Positions 44,373-56,522 of a DNA stretch of 64,000 bases are shown one piece after another. The DNA is from Billgrantia ethanolica (lineage in GTDB: Bacteria > Pseudomonadota > Gammaproteobacteria > Pseudomonadales > Halomonadaceae). A program made the translations under genes and the position numbers. Each line of letters begins with the position of its first letter. The first letter of the stretch is position 1. The DNA lies in contig NZ_JABFTX010000001.1 in the NCBI RefSeq assembly GCF_021404305.1, positions 496,001 through 560,000 of the forward strand, read 5' to 3'. A model generated the notes under the pieces. It saw only the letters and a list, made by a program, of their open reading frames with translations, had not been told where the DNA came from and did no database searches.

Positions 44373-45410
44373 ATGGCTCAGCTGATAGTAGCAATCGTCG
44401 CCCATACCGTACTGGCATTGGCGGCTATGTGGGGCGCAGCTGCGCTGTGGTTCCGCCTGCCCGGTACACCGTTCCAGCGGCGGCTGGCGGTAGCCGGTTG
44501 GGGGTTGGTCGCGCTGGTACTGGTCACGCTCGGCTTCCAGGGGCTCTGGCCGGCCAGTGTCGTCTTTCTGTTGCTGATGGTGGTACTGCTGACCTGGTGG
44601 TTCCGCCTGCGCCCTACCCATGATCGAGCCTGGTCGGCGGATGTGGTCCATCTGGCCACCGGTGAGGTGTGCGGCGATCGCCTGACGCTGCATCATGTGC
44701 GTGACTTCGACTGGCACACCCGAGACGAGGCGGAGGAGCACTGGGAAGAGCGCAGCTACGATCTTGAGCGGCTCGACTCGGTGGACATGATCGTCTCCAG
44801 CTGGGGGCGTCCCGGTGTCGCTCACGTGATGATCTCCTTCGGCTTCGAAGGTGAGCGCTTCGTTCTTTTCTCCGTGGAGGTGCGGCGCCTGAAGGGCGAG
44901 CGATTCTCCGAGATCGGCGGTTTCTTCCGCCAGTACGAGCTGGCTATCGTCGCCGCCGACGAGCGCGATGCGGTGGGGCTGCGTACCAAGGTACGCGGCG
45001 AGCGGGTCTCGATCTATCGTCTGCACATGTCGCGCAAAGCGATGCGTTCGCTGTTGCTGGCCTACGTCGACGAGGCCAATGCGCTGGTCGAATCACCGCG
45101 TTTCTACAACACCATCACGGCAAATTGCACCACGCTGATCTTCGACATGGCGCGCGGCATAGGCGCACGCCTGCCGTTCGATTACCGCCTGCTGGTCACC
45201 GACCGGCTGCCAGGCTATGCCTTCAAGGTGGGCGGACTTTGGCCCGGTCATTCGCTACCCGAGCTGGAGGCCGACGGCCGGATCGACGAACGGGCGAGGC
45301 AGGTGCACCGCGCGCCAGACTTCTCGCAGCAAATCCGTGAGGGAGTGCCGGGCTGGGAGTCGCTGAAGATCGACGAGTCGGAGGTGGTAGAAGAGCGTCG
45401 CGGGGCATGA
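44373..45410 (+). CDS. Lnb N-terminal (DUF4105) domain membrane protein
   Basis: A 345-residue protein with three N-terminal hydrophobic helices (about 5-27, 38-58 and 60-77) and a large domain of the DUF4105/Lnb_N family. His151 (VAHVMISF) and Cys252 (TANCTTLIFD) fit the family's proposed catalytic pair. Enterococcal Lnb transfers an acyl chain within lipoproteins; Gram-negative relatives are unstudied. Start chosen at 44373 with GGA upstream; 44328 and 44343 are alternatives. Confidence 0.72.
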   Translation: MAQLIVAIVAHTVLALAAMWGAAALWFRLPGTPFQRRLAVAGWGLVALVLVTLGFQGLWPASVVFLLLMVVLLTWWFRLRPTHDRAWSADVVHLATGEVCGDRLTLHHVRDFDWHTRDEAEEHWEERSYDLERLDSVDMIVSSWGRPGVAHVMISFGFEGERFVLFSVEVRRLKGERFSEIGGFFRQYELAIVAADERDAVGLRTKVRGERVSIYRLHMSRKAMRSLLLAYVDEANALVESPRFYNTITANCTTLIFDMARGIGARLPFDYRLLVTDRLPGYAFKVGGLWPGHSLPELEADGRIDERARQVHRAPDFSQQIREGVPGWESLKIDESEVVEERRGA

Positions 45411-45623
45411 AAGAAAGAGCGCCACGGGCAAGTAGCCTCGTGGCGCATGTCTCCCTGGGCATGTGTAATGCCGCTGCAGGTAAGCTTCCTTGCTCGCGTC
45501 CGTGTCGCAAGTTCGACAGTGTCCCTTGCCAACCCCCTCTTGGGGTCGAGCCCTTTATCACATGGCGGCGATGACAGTGCCGTAACGAGGAAAAGAAGTT
45601 TCCGTGACAGGGCATTTCGAAGC

Positions 45624-46358
45624 CTAGTCGCCCGATGCGGATTCTTCCAGTGAGCGAAGCAGGCCCCGCAGCAGCGACAGCTCCTTGCGGCTGGGCTGGG
45701 CCCGGGCGAACAGGGCCTGCAGCTGGGCCTCGGTGCGCGCGTGGGGCTGGGTCAGAAAACCGCTCACCTGCATCACGCGGCTCAGGTGCTCATGGAAGTG
45801 AGCCATCTGCTCGCGGGTCGGCTGACGCTCCTCGGCGGGGCGCGGCGGGCGATACTCGTTCTCGGGCCGCAGGCGCCAGGCCTTGAACGTTTCGTAGGCG
45901 AGCACCTGTACCGCCTGGGAGAGATTGAGGATGCCGTAGTCCGGGTTGGCCGGGATGCTGACCTGATGGCTGCACAGCCGGATTTCATCGTTGGTCAGGC
46001 CGAAGCGCTCGCGGCCGAACACCAGAGCCACGGGGTCGCTCGAGGCGTTATCCACCAGCTCCCGGGCCATCGCCTCGGGCTCGTCGAAGTGGGGCAGAGG
46101 TAGGCTGCGCAGCCGTGCGCTGGCCCCAACCACCTGAACGCAGTCGCTCACCGCCTCTTCCAGCGTGGCCACCACTCGGGCACCGTCGACCACGTCCTCG
46201 GCGCCTGCTGCCAGCCGTGACGCCTCGCTATCGGGAAAGCAGCGGGGGTTGACCAGCACCAGATTCGTCAGGCCCATGGTCTTCATGGCCCGCGCCGAGG
46301 CGCCGATGTTGCCGGGGTGATAGGTCTGGACGAGTACGATGCGAATATTGGCGAGCAT
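45624..46358 (-). CDS. trmJ: tRNA (cytidine/uridine-32-2'-O)-methyltransferase
   Basis: A 244-residue SPOUT methyltransferase. Motif 1 with GNIGASARAMKTMGL, motif 2 LVFGRERFGLTNDE, and motif 3 NLSQAVQVLAYE, matching TrmJ length and layout, with a C-terminal extension ending LLRSLEESASGD. It methylates position 32 in tRNA anticodon loops using S-adenosylmethionine. Start at 46358 (MLANIRIVL); an in-frame extension to 46406 is unlikely. Confidence 0.92.
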   Translation of the reverse strand: MLANIRIVLVQTYHPGNIGASARAMKTMGLTNLVLVNPRCFPDSEASRLAAGAEDVVDGARVVATLEEAVSDCVQVVGASARLRSLPLPHFDEPEAMARELVDNASSDPVALVFGRERFGLTNDEIRLCSHQVSIPANPDYGILNLSQAVQVLAYETFKAWRLRPENEYRPPRPAEERQPTREQMAHFHEHLSRVMQVSGFLTQPHARTEAQLQALFARAQPSRKELSLLRGLLRSLEESASGD

Positions 46359-46404
46359 GGGTCGACTTGCTTGTTGGGAAAAGCGTGATGGTAGCCCAAA
46401 AAGC

Positions 46405-46432
46405 ACAAGCCCCGCACGATGGCGGGGCTTGT
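46405..46432 (-). terminator. Terminator of groESL
   Basis: Perfect 11-bp arms (46405-46415 and 46422-46432) with a 6-nt loop lie 23 bp past the groEL stop. In the minus reading they are followed by GCTTTTTGGG. A clear rho-independent terminator that also separates groEL from trmJ. Confidence 0.88.
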
Positions 46433-46455
46433 AAAGGGCTTGGGAGTTGGCCGGC

Positions 46456-48105
<1,650 letters not shown>

Positions 48106-48159
48106 TTACTTCCTGTGAGTTCGTGAACGTCTTATGGGAACGGAGTAGGGTTCGTCGGC

Positions 48160-48453
48160 TCAGCCTTCGACCACGGCGAGAATGTCGGACTCGCTCATGA
48201 TCAGGACTTCCTCACCATCGATCTTCTGCTTCTCGACGCCAAAGCCATCCTTGAAAATCACTGTGTCGCCGACCTTGACGTCCAGCGGGCGAACATCGCC
48301 GTTGTCGAGAATCCGGCCGTTACCGACGGCGAGCACTTCGCCACGAGTCGGCTTTTCCTGGGCGTTGCCCGGAAGCACGATGCCGCCAGCGGTCTTTTGC
48401 TCTTCTTCAACGCGACGGATGACGACGCGATCGTGCAAGGGACGGATGTTCAT
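48160..48453 (-). CDS. groS: Co-chaperonin GroES
   Basis: The 97-residue heptameric lid of GroEL. Standard sequence: [18 protein letters not shown], mobile loop [15 protein letters not shown], and [19 protein letters not shown] precedes the start. First gene of groESL, with about 145 nt of structured leader between the heat-shock promoter and the ATG. Confidence 0.99.
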   Translation of the reverse strand: MNIRPLHDRVVIRRVEEEQKTAGGIVLPGNAQEKPTRGEVLAVGNGRILDNGDVRPLDVKVGDTVIFKDGFGVEKQKIDGEEVLIMSESDILAVVEG

Positions 48454-48481
48454 TGCTCACGTTCTCCTGATGGTCTGTGGT

Positions 48482-48531
48482 GCCATGCCTGAGCATGGCG
48501 GTTCGTCATTCACTTCCAGAAGGTCTGGAAG
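48482..48531 (-). other. Two hairpins in the groES leader RNA
   Basis: The 5' leader of groESL contains a 7-bp stem (GCCATGC/GCATGGC arms, 48482-48488 and 48493-48499) and an 8-bp stem with 3-nt loop (48513-48520 and 48524-48531). Neither has a U-tract, so they look like leader structures and not terminators. A role in temperature sensing or stability is speculative. Confidence 0.55.
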
Positions 48532-48602
48532 GGGAGGCGAGGACGCCTTCCTTGTCAAAGGCACCGAGCTCCGCTCGACGCCGTAGCCTTGTGCTGACCG
48601 AG

Positions 48603-48630
48603 AAATGGGGCCGAGCAAATCCCTTTCAAG
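48603..48630 (-). promoter_or_regulatory. Sigma-32 heat-shock promoter of groESL
   Basis: On the minus strand CTTGAAA (48624-48630) is followed after 13 bp by CCCCATTT (48603-48610). Both elements match the sigma-32 consensus with permitted spacing. The predicted start is about 145 nt upstream of groES. Confidence 0.9.
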
Positions 48631-48679
48631 GGCCAGCAATAAAAAAAATTCACGAGACGCGTGGACGGCTGGCCGGCTG

Positions 48680-49195
48680 TCAACGACGCGGTTCGTCACG
48701 GCTGATGAAGTCGCCTTCCAGCGGTTGTCCGTGTTCGTCGCTGCGCTGCTGTCCAGCGTGATGCCCGTGCTGTTGCCAGCCGGCATCGTGTGGTGTCTCA
48801 TCATGCGGCGCTGCGCTCGAGGTCTGGCGCGTGACGGTGGCGAGCCAGCGAAGATTGAGCAGCGTCAGCAGCCTGGCGAGCAGGCGTCGTGCGCCGGGCA
48901 TTACGCACAGCAGGCCGAGCGCATCTGACAGGAAGCCCGGGGCCAGCATCAGCGCGCCACCGAAGATGAGAGCGGCGCCGGTAAGCAATTCGCTGGAGGG
49001 CAGCTCACCTTGAGCCATGCGCTCGCGGGCGCGCAGCAGGGTGGCGGTACCCTGCTGCCGGATCAGGTAGAGACCGGTGAAGCCGGTGGCCAATACCAGA
49101 AGCAGAGTGGGCAGCAGGCCGATCTGGCTGCCGACGGAGAACAGGACGACGAAGTCGAGTAGGGTGAACAGCGAGAAGAAGAGCAGTAGCGGCAT
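48680..49195 (-). CDS. fxsA: FxsA-family membrane protein
   Basis: A 171-residue membrane protein of the FxsA family (suppressor of F exclusion of phage T7 in E. coli). Opening MPLLLFFSLFTLLDFVVLF, GLLPTLLLVLATGFTGLYLIRQQG, and GALMLAPGFLSDALGLLCVMPGARRL give about three to four membrane segments. The cytoplasmic tail is His/Gln-rich. It lies just upstream of groESL in the same direction, a frequent neighbourhood in gammaproteobacteria. Start 49195 replaces an in-frame extension to 49237. Confidence 0.9.
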   Translation of the reverse strand: MPLLLFFSLFTLLDFVVLFSVGSQIGLLPTLLLVLATGFTGLYLIRQQGTATLLRARERMAQGELPSSELLTGAALIFGGALMLAPGFLSDALGLLCVMPGARRLLARLLTLLNLRWLATVTRQTSSAAPHDETPHDAGWQQHGHHAGQQRSDEHGQPLEGDFISRDEPRR

Positions 49196-49269
49196 GTCGG
49201 CTCCGAAGGTGTCGTTCAGTGCTAGATGGGGATGCACGGCCGGAATTCAAGCGCATACGTACGGTCCGC

Positions 49270-49299
49270 TTGGCATCTGCGGGAGCGATCCTTTATGCT
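49270..49299 (+). promoter_or_regulatory. Promoter candidate for the SDR gene
   Basis: TTGGCA (49270-49275) and TATGCT (49294-49299) at 18-bp spacing, about 145 bp ahead of the SDR start. A TGCA-rich stretch follows at once. Weak evidence, by eye only. Confidence 0.35.
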
Positions 49300-49442
49300 G
49301 CAATGCACAAATGTCCTTTCAGCCTCAAGTCGACGCCCTGATGTGCCGAATAGAGGAGTAAGGCAAGAAGAACGGCTCGCTCGTTAGGCTCGACGGCCTG
49401 GGCAAGGAGTCCGAAATTCATACCTCTGACAAGGGACAACGA

Positions 49443-50204
49443 ATGAAACTGGACAAGAGCGTAATCGCCATCACGGGCGGTGCCCGTGGTCTTGGCTTTG
49501 CCATGGCACAGCGTCTTGGACGTCAGGGCGCCCAGCTGGCGTTGCTGGACATGGACACGGACGCCCTGGACAAGGCCGTCTCCGCGCTGCGTGCAGAGGG
49601 TATCGAGGCGGGAGCGTTCCAGGTCAACGTGGCTGACGAGGCCTCGGTGAAGCGCGCCTTCGGTGACGTGGCGGCGCGCCTGGGGCCGGTCAGCGGACTC
49701 GTCAACAATGCCGGCATTCTGCGCGATGCGCTGCTGGTCAAGGCGAAGGACGGCAAGGTCGAGAAGACCATGTCGCTGGAGCAGTGGCAGTCGGTCATCG
49801 ACGTCAATCTCACCGGTGTGTTCCTGTGCGGACGCGAAGCCGCGGCGCAGATGGTCGAGGCGGGGCACGACGGGGTGATCGTTAACATCTCCAGCATCTC
49901 CCGGGCGGGCAACATGGGGCAGAGCAACTACGCCGCGGCCAAAGCCGCCGTGGTAGCGCTGACCACTACCTGGGCCAAGGAGCTGGCGCGCTACGGCATT
50001 CGCGTGGGCGCGGTAGCGCCGGGTTTCATCGAGACAGACATGACCGCCTCGATGCGTGAGGACATGCTGGAGAAGCTGACCGCAGGCGTGCCGCTCAAGC
50101 GTCTCGGCAACCCGGACCACATCGCCCAGAGCGTGGCGTTCATCATCGAGAACGACTACTTCACCGGACGCGTGATCGAATGCGATGGCGGCCTGCGCTT
50201 GTAA
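49443..50204 (+). CDS. Short-chain dehydrogenase/reductase (FabG-like)
   Basis: A 253-residue SDR. Cofactor motif TGGARGLG (11-18), NNAG (88-91), catalytic Ser near 151 (NISSISR), Tyr163 and Lys167 (NYAAAK). Overall it resembles 3-oxoacyl-ACP or acetoacetyl-CoA reductases. Its stand-alone position and FabG-like ending ([18 protein letters not shown]) leave the substrate open. A long perfect hairpin follows the stop. Confidence 0.87.
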   Translation: MKLDKSVIAITGGARGLGFAMAQRLGRQGAQLALLDMDTDALDKAVSALRAEGIEAGAFQVNVADEASVKRAFGDVAARLGPVSGLVNNAGILRDALLVKAKDGKVEKTMSLEQWQSVIDVNLTGVFLCGREAAAQMVEAGHDGVIVNISSISRAGNMGQSNYAAAKAAVVALTTTWAKELARYGIRVGAVAPGFIETDMTASMREDMLEKLTAGVPLKRLGNPDHIAQSVAFIIENDYFTGRVIECDGGLRL

Positions 50205-50226
50205 TACGCCAGAACGTGACTATGCC

Positions 50227-50270
50227 CCATACGCAGCGAGGCCGGCATCTGCCGGCCTCGCTGCGTATGG
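50227..50270. terminator. 20-bp perfect hairpin between convergent genes
   Basis: Two 20-nt arms (50227-50246 and 50251-50270) pair perfectly around a 4-nt loop, 23 bp after the SDR stop and 24 bp before the end of the ComEA-like gene. No U-tract follows, so it may act as a bidirectional pause/stability hairpin instead of a classical terminator. Confidence 0.65.
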
Positions 50271-50293
50271 CCAATGCCTAGCGCAAGCTCGCC

Positions 50294-50560
50294 TCAGAAC
50301 GTGACCTGATCGCGGAACTTGTCCACTGTGGCCTGGCCGATACCGCTGACCTGCGTGAGGTCGTCGGCACTCTCGAAGTTGCCGTTGGCTTCACGATACT
50401 CGACGATCGCCTGGGCGCGGCTCGGGCCGACCCCCGGCAGTTCGGTGAGTAGTTCGGCGTCGGCGGTATTGACGTTGATCGGCGCAACGTCCTGAGCCGC
50501 AGCGAGTGAGGCGAAGCTCAGCAGCAGTGCCAGTAATGCACCTTGAAGGATCCTTTTCAT
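50294..50560 (-). CDS. ComEA-like helix-hairpin-helix protein
   Basis: An 88-residue exported protein: signal peptide MKRILQGALLALLLSFASLAAA, then a double helix-hairpin-helix domain (VNTADAELLTELPGVGPSRA; QVSGIGQATVDKF). Related to the DNA-binding domain of ComEA, used in periplasmic DNA uptake for transformation, though many small members have no proven role. A hairpin (50586-50606) lies in its leader. Confidence 0.85.
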   Translation of the reverse strand: MKRILQGALLALLLSFASLAAAQDVAPINVNTADAELLTELPGVGPSRAQAIVEYREANGNFESADDLTQVSGIGQATVDKFRDQVTF

Positions 50561-50585
50561 TTTTTTCTCTCTTAGGGTTTACGTA

Positions 50586-50606
50586 ACGGCACCGTAACGG
50601 TGCCGT
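50586..50606 (-). other. Hairpin in the leader of the ComEA-like gene
   Basis: A 9-bp perfect stem with 3-nt loop (outer arms begin at 50586 and end at 50606) lies 25 bp upstream of the ComEA-like start. Possible regulatory leader structure; function unknown. Confidence 0.4.
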
Positions 50607-50714
50607 GTTTCAACCTAATCGAGATCGGGGCGGTAGCGAGAGAGGCATATTGCCATTTGCTACGTAAGACAATGCCGATAAATTTTGGGAGACATCGACC
50701 CTAAAACTTGTGAG

Positions 50715-50727
50715 CCGGGCAGCCCGG
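50715..50727 (-). terminator. Weak terminator candidate after phhB
   Basis: A CCGGG-cag-CCCGG hairpin lies 28 bp past phhB, followed in the minus reading by TCACAAGTTTTAG. The stem is short, so confidence is low. Confidence 0.35.
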
Positions 50728-50754
50728 ACGGCTGCGCCAGCCCTCGTCAATCGC

Positions 50755-51099
50755 TCAGTGCTGCTCGGCGACCTTGTCGGTGCGCGCCGCCAGGATGAAG
50801 TCGTTCTTGTGCAGCCCTTTCATTTCATGGGACCACCAGGTCACGGTGACCTTGCCCCATTCGGTGAGGAGGGCGGGGTGGTGGCCGGCTTCCTCGGCAA
50901 TCTCGCCGACCCGGTTGGTGAAGGCCAGTGCCTGCTTGAAGTTGCGGAACTTGAAGACACGCTCGAGCTGCTTGATGCCGTTGCGCTCCTCTACGCTCCA
51001 CTCGGGAATGTCGCGCTTGAGCGTCTCGAGTTCGTCGTCGGTGACATGCGGGGCGTCCCAGCTGCATGCTTCGCACTGCTGTTCGGAAAGTTGGGTCAT
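50755..51099 (-). CDS. phhB: Pterin-4a-carbinolamine dehydratase
   Basis: A 114-residue PCD/DCoH protein that regenerates the pterin cofactor of phenylalanine hydroxylase. Active-site histidines lie in [25 protein letters not shown]. It follows phhA by 53 bp in the same operon. Confidence 0.96.
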   Translation of the reverse strand: MTQLSEQQCEACSWDAPHVTDDELETLKRDIPEWSVEERNGIKQLERVFKFRNFKQALAFTNRVGEIAEEAGHHPALLTEWGKVTVTWWSHEMKGLHKNDFILAARTDKVAEQH

Positions 51100-51152
51100 G
51101 GTCGCTCCTCGTCGGGGTTTATTGGTATGGGTGTCGTCGCTTACGTTCAGGT

Positions 51153-51983
51153 TTACGCCTTGGCCGCCTTCGGGGCCGGCTCGAAGCGCGGTTCGTGCAG
51201 GCCCAGCTCCATGGCCCGGTGCACCATGGCCATGATGTCCTGCTGGGAAAGGTCGTGCAGGGTCGTGAGATCGTCCAGTACGTAGTAGAGCGGCTGCAGG
51301 ATGTCGATGCGGTACGGGGTGCGCAGCGCCTCGATGGGGTCGAACGGCAGATGCTCGGGAGTATCCGACAGCGCGTGCAGGGTCTCCTTGGGCGAGGAGA
51401 TGATGCCGCCGCCGTAGATGCGCCGGCCGGCCGGGGTATCTACCAGGCCGAACTCCACCGTCATCCAGTACAGGCGCGCCAGGTAGACCCGCTCCTTGGG
51501 CTCGGCTGCGAGACCCAGGCGGCCGTAGGTAGCGGTGAACTCGGCGAAGGCCGGGTTGGTGAGCATCGGGCAGTGGCCGAAGATCTCATGGAAGATGTCC
51601 GGCTCCTTGAGGTAGTCGAGCTCTTCCGGCGTACGGATGAAGGTGGCCACCGGGAAGCGCCGGTTGGCCAGCAGCTTGAAGAAGGTGTCGAACGGGATCA
51701 GCGCCGGTACCTGGGCGGTTTGCCAGCCGGTGGCCGCCTGCAGCACGCGGTCGATGTCGGCGAGCTGGGGGATGCGGTCCTCGGGCAGGGCGAGGCGCTC
51801 CAGGCCGTCGAGGTACTCCTGGCAGACGCGCCCTTCGAGCATGCCGAGCTGGCGTTGCATCAGGGTCTGCCAGGTGGCGTTGTCCTGTTCCGGCCAGTCG
51901 ATATAGCCATTCTCGTCGGGCAGGCGGGCGCGGTATCCGGTCTTGCTGGCGACATCGCTCAGATGCGGATTGGATGACGTCAT
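51153..51983 (-). CDS. phhA: Phenylalanine 4-monooxygenase
   Basis: A 276-residue iron- and pterin-dependent hydroxylase converting phenylalanine to tyrosine. Iron ligands His132 and His137 (FHEIFGHCP) and Glu177 (YWMTVEFGL). Typical bacterial single-domain length. First gene of phhAB, divergent from phhR, so PhhR with phenylalanine or tyrosine should activate it. Confidence 0.97.
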   Translation of the reverse strand: MTSSNPHLSDVASKTGYRARLPDENGYIDWPEQDNATWQTLMQRQLGMLEGRVCQEYLDGLERLALPEDRIPQLADIDRVLQAATGWQTAQVPALIPFDTFFKLLANRRFPVATFIRTPEELDYLKEPDIFHEIFGHCPMLTNPAFAEFTATYGRLGLAAEPKERVYLARLYWMTVEFGLVDTPAGRRIYGGGIISSPKETLHALSDTPEHLPFDPIEALRTPYRIDILQPLYYVLDDLTTLHDLSQQDIMAMVHRAMELGLHEPRFEPAPKAAKA

Positions 51984-52189
51984 GGGGCACTCCGGTCGGC
52001 TGAAATCTTGTGTTTGTGTGGCGAACCTTTGACTCGAGTCTAGGGCCGGTGTGCGCGTTGTCTGTCAGTCTCCGGATGGCTTTTTCGAAGGGAAGTGAGG
52101 CTTGATCGTAAAGAAATCGTGACGGCTGATGTCGGATCGTCTTTCCATATCGTCAACTTCAGCAGCGTCGAGGTTTGTACCGTCTCGGG

Positions 52190-52207
52190 TGTCACGTTAT
52201 CTTTACA
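52190..52207 (+). promoter_or_regulatory. TyrR/PhhR box candidate
   Basis: TGTCAC-N6-TTTACA matches the TyrR-box form TGTAAA-N6-TTTACA with two mismatches in the first half. It lies 52 bp before phhR in the region shared with divergent phhAB. Suggests PhhR autoregulation and control of phhAB. Confidence 0.5.
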
Positions 52208-52259
52208 GGCGAGTCACGTCGGCTTGACGTACTTTTGCGCGCCCGGAGGCACCAGCGCC

Positions 52260-53794
52260 ATGAGATTGAGGTTTCACTGCCAGAACCGCATCGGCATCCT
52301 GCGCGATATCGTGTCCCACTTCGTCGACTACGGCCTCAACGTGGCGCGGGGCGAGGTGGGCGGTGAGCATGGTAACGCCATCTATCTGCACATCCCCAAC
52401 CTGCTCAATGCACAGCTGGCCACGCTGAAGCCGGTGCTCGAGGCGATACCGGGGGTGTTCGGGGTGCGCCGGGTCAGCCTGATGCCCAGCGAGCGGCGTC
52501 ATCTCGAGCTCGATGCGCTGCTGTCGTCGCTCTCCGATCCGGTGATGTCGATCGACATGGAGGGGCACGTGGTGGCTGCCAACCGGGCGGCCGGGCAGCT
52601 GCTCGGGGTGCGCATCGACGAGGTGCCGGGGCTGTCGCTCAATCGTTACCTGCCCGACGTGGACCTGCCGGCGCTGGTGCGGCGCAACAATGCACGGGTC
52701 AACGGCCTGCGCATCAAGCTGCGCGATGCGACCTTCCTTGCCGACATCGCCCCGCTGCATCGTGAACACCACGACGACGTGGCTTCCCTGGCCGGCGCGG
52801 TGGTGACCCTGCACAGCGCCGACCGGATCGGCGAACGCATCTATCAGGTGCAGCGCCAGGAGCTGCGTGGCTTCGATGCGCTGTTCCAGGCCAGCCCCCG
52901 GCTGGCCGCGCTGATCCGCGAGGCGCGGCGCATGGCGCCGCTGGACGCGCCGCTGCTGATCCACGGCGAGACCGGTACCGGCAAGGAGCTGCTGGCGCGG
53001 GCCTGCCATCTGGCCAGCGCCCGCGGGCAGTCGCCGTTCATGGCACTCAACTGCGCCGGCCTGCCGGAATCGATGGCCGAGACGGAGCTGTTCGGCTATG
53101 CGCCGGGTGCCTTCGAGGGGGCGCGGCCCGAGGGCAAGCTCGGGCTGCTGGAGATGACCGCAGGCGGCACCATCTTCCTCGACGAGGTGGGAGAGATGAG
53201 CCCGCGGCTGCAGGTCAAGCTGCTGCGTTTCCTGCAGGACGGCGGCTTTCGCCGGGTGGGCAGCGACGAAGAGACCTATCTCGACGTGCGGGTGATCTGT
53301 GCCACCCAGCAGGACCTGCCCCGGCTCTGCGCCGAAGGCCACTTCCGTCAGGATCTCTATCATCGGCTCAACGTGCTGTCGCTGGCGGTGCCGCCACTGC
53401 GCGACTGTCTCGACGGCATCGAGGCCATGGCGCTGCACTTCATCGATCGCGCCGCGCGTCAGATCGGCTGTCGCATGCCGTCGCTGTCACCGGCGGCACT
53501 GGCCAGGCTCTCCACCTATCACTGGCCCGGCAACGTGCGCCAGTTCGAGAACGTGCTGTTCCAGGCGGTGTCGCTGTGCGAGGGCGACGCCATCGAGCCC
53601 GCTCATCTGCGTCTACCGGACGTGGGCGAGACGCCGGGGCTCTCGGGCATCGATCTCGACGGCTCGCTCGCCGACATCATGGGCGACGTGGAGCGTCGTA
53701 TCCTGGCCTCGCTCTATCCGCAGTACCCCTCGAGCCGCCAACTGGCCAAGCGGCTCGGGGTCTCGCACACCACTATTGCCAACAAGCTGCGCCA

Positions 53795-53822
<28 letters not shown>
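52260..53822 (+). CDS. phhR: TyrR/PhhR-type regulator of aromatic amino acid catabolism
   Basis: A 520-residue enhancer-binding-type regulator. ACT domain 1-72, PAS domain about 78-190, AAA+ domain about 205-430 (Walker A GETGTGKE at 236-243, Walker B IFLDE at 305-309), and a C-terminal helix-turn-helix. The sigma-54 contact loop reads GAFEGA (283-288) instead of GAFTGA, so it may work with sigma-70. Start 52260 begins the ACT domain with GGAGG upstream. Divergent from phhA. The 3' end overlaps recQ by 28 bp. Confidence 0.92.
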
Positions 53823-55795
<1,973 letters not shown>

Positions 55796-55850
55796 GTGGG
55801 CACTCCCTGCTCAGTTGTTTTGCGTTGCGCTTATGCGAAAGGCGGAGGCC

Positions 55851-56426
55851 ATGACGACCACCGGGCGAACATTCTCGCATATCGTCGGTTTCGACGATTG
55901 TCCGTTCCCACGCGGGCATCGCGGCGACGTGGCCATTGTCGGCACGGTGTTCTCGGGGCTGCGCCTGGAAGGGGTGCTTTCCGGCAGGGTGCGCCGGGAT
56001 GGCGTCAACAGTACACGGGAACTGATTCGTCTGGTCGGCCACTCGCGGTTTGCCGCGCACTTGCAACTGATCATGCTGCAGGGCGTTGCCTTGGCCGGTT
56101 TCAACGTGATCGACGTGCCGCACCTGCACGCCGAGCTGGGTCTGCCGGTACTGGTGGTGGCGCGTCGGGCGCCGCGCCAGGGTGCCATGCGCCGCGCCCT
56201 GCTCGAGCGCATTCCCGGCGGTGCCCGCAAATGGGCGCTGGTCGAGCGTCTCGGGGAGATGGAGCCGCTGGCAGGCGTCTACGTTCAGCGCGTGGGGTTG
56301 AGCGCAGAGGAGGCGGTCGCGGCGATACGTGCCACTACGCCCCATGGCAGCGTGCCCGAACCGCTGCGCGTGGCGCACCTGATCGCCGGCGGCGTGACCA
56401 CGGGAGAGAGCCGCGGCAGGACCTAG
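55851..56426 (+). CDS. DUF99-family protein
   Basis: About 191 residues of the DUF99 (PF01949) family, mainly known from archaea and some bacteria; some archaeal members are reported as endonucleases acting on deaminated DNA. Opening HIVGFDDCPFPRGHRGDVAIVGTVF contains the family's conserved acidic pair. The start is uncertain: ATG 55851 is close to GGAGG, ATG 55833 is an alternative and TTG 55815 less likely. Stands alone upstream of the SMC-like operon. Confidence 0.75.
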   Translation: MTTTGRTFSHIVGFDDCPFPRGHRGDVAIVGTVFSGLRLEGVLSGRVRRDGVNSTRELIRLVGHSRFAAHLQLIMLQGVALAGFNVIDVPHLHAELGLPVLVVARRAPRQGAMRRALLERIPGGARKWALVERLGEMEPLAGVYVQRVGLSAEEAVAAIRATTPHGSVPEPLRVAHLIAGGVTTGESRGRT

Positions 56427-56522
56427 GCAGGCAACGTGTAAAACTGTGGCCATCGGCGCCATGACCCGAGGGGCCGAGCTTGGCATAATGCCCCTCTTTT
56501 CTTCGCCCGCAGGGAAGACCCC

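Noticed and set aside
45419..45446. Hairpin after the Lnb/DUF4105 gene as a terminator
   Set aside because: It has 8-bp arms but no U-tract, so it is only a possible stability hairpin.
51984..52259. Sigma-54 promoter for phhA
   Set aside because: No TGGCAC-N5-TTGCA-like sequence was found on the relevant strand in the divergent region.
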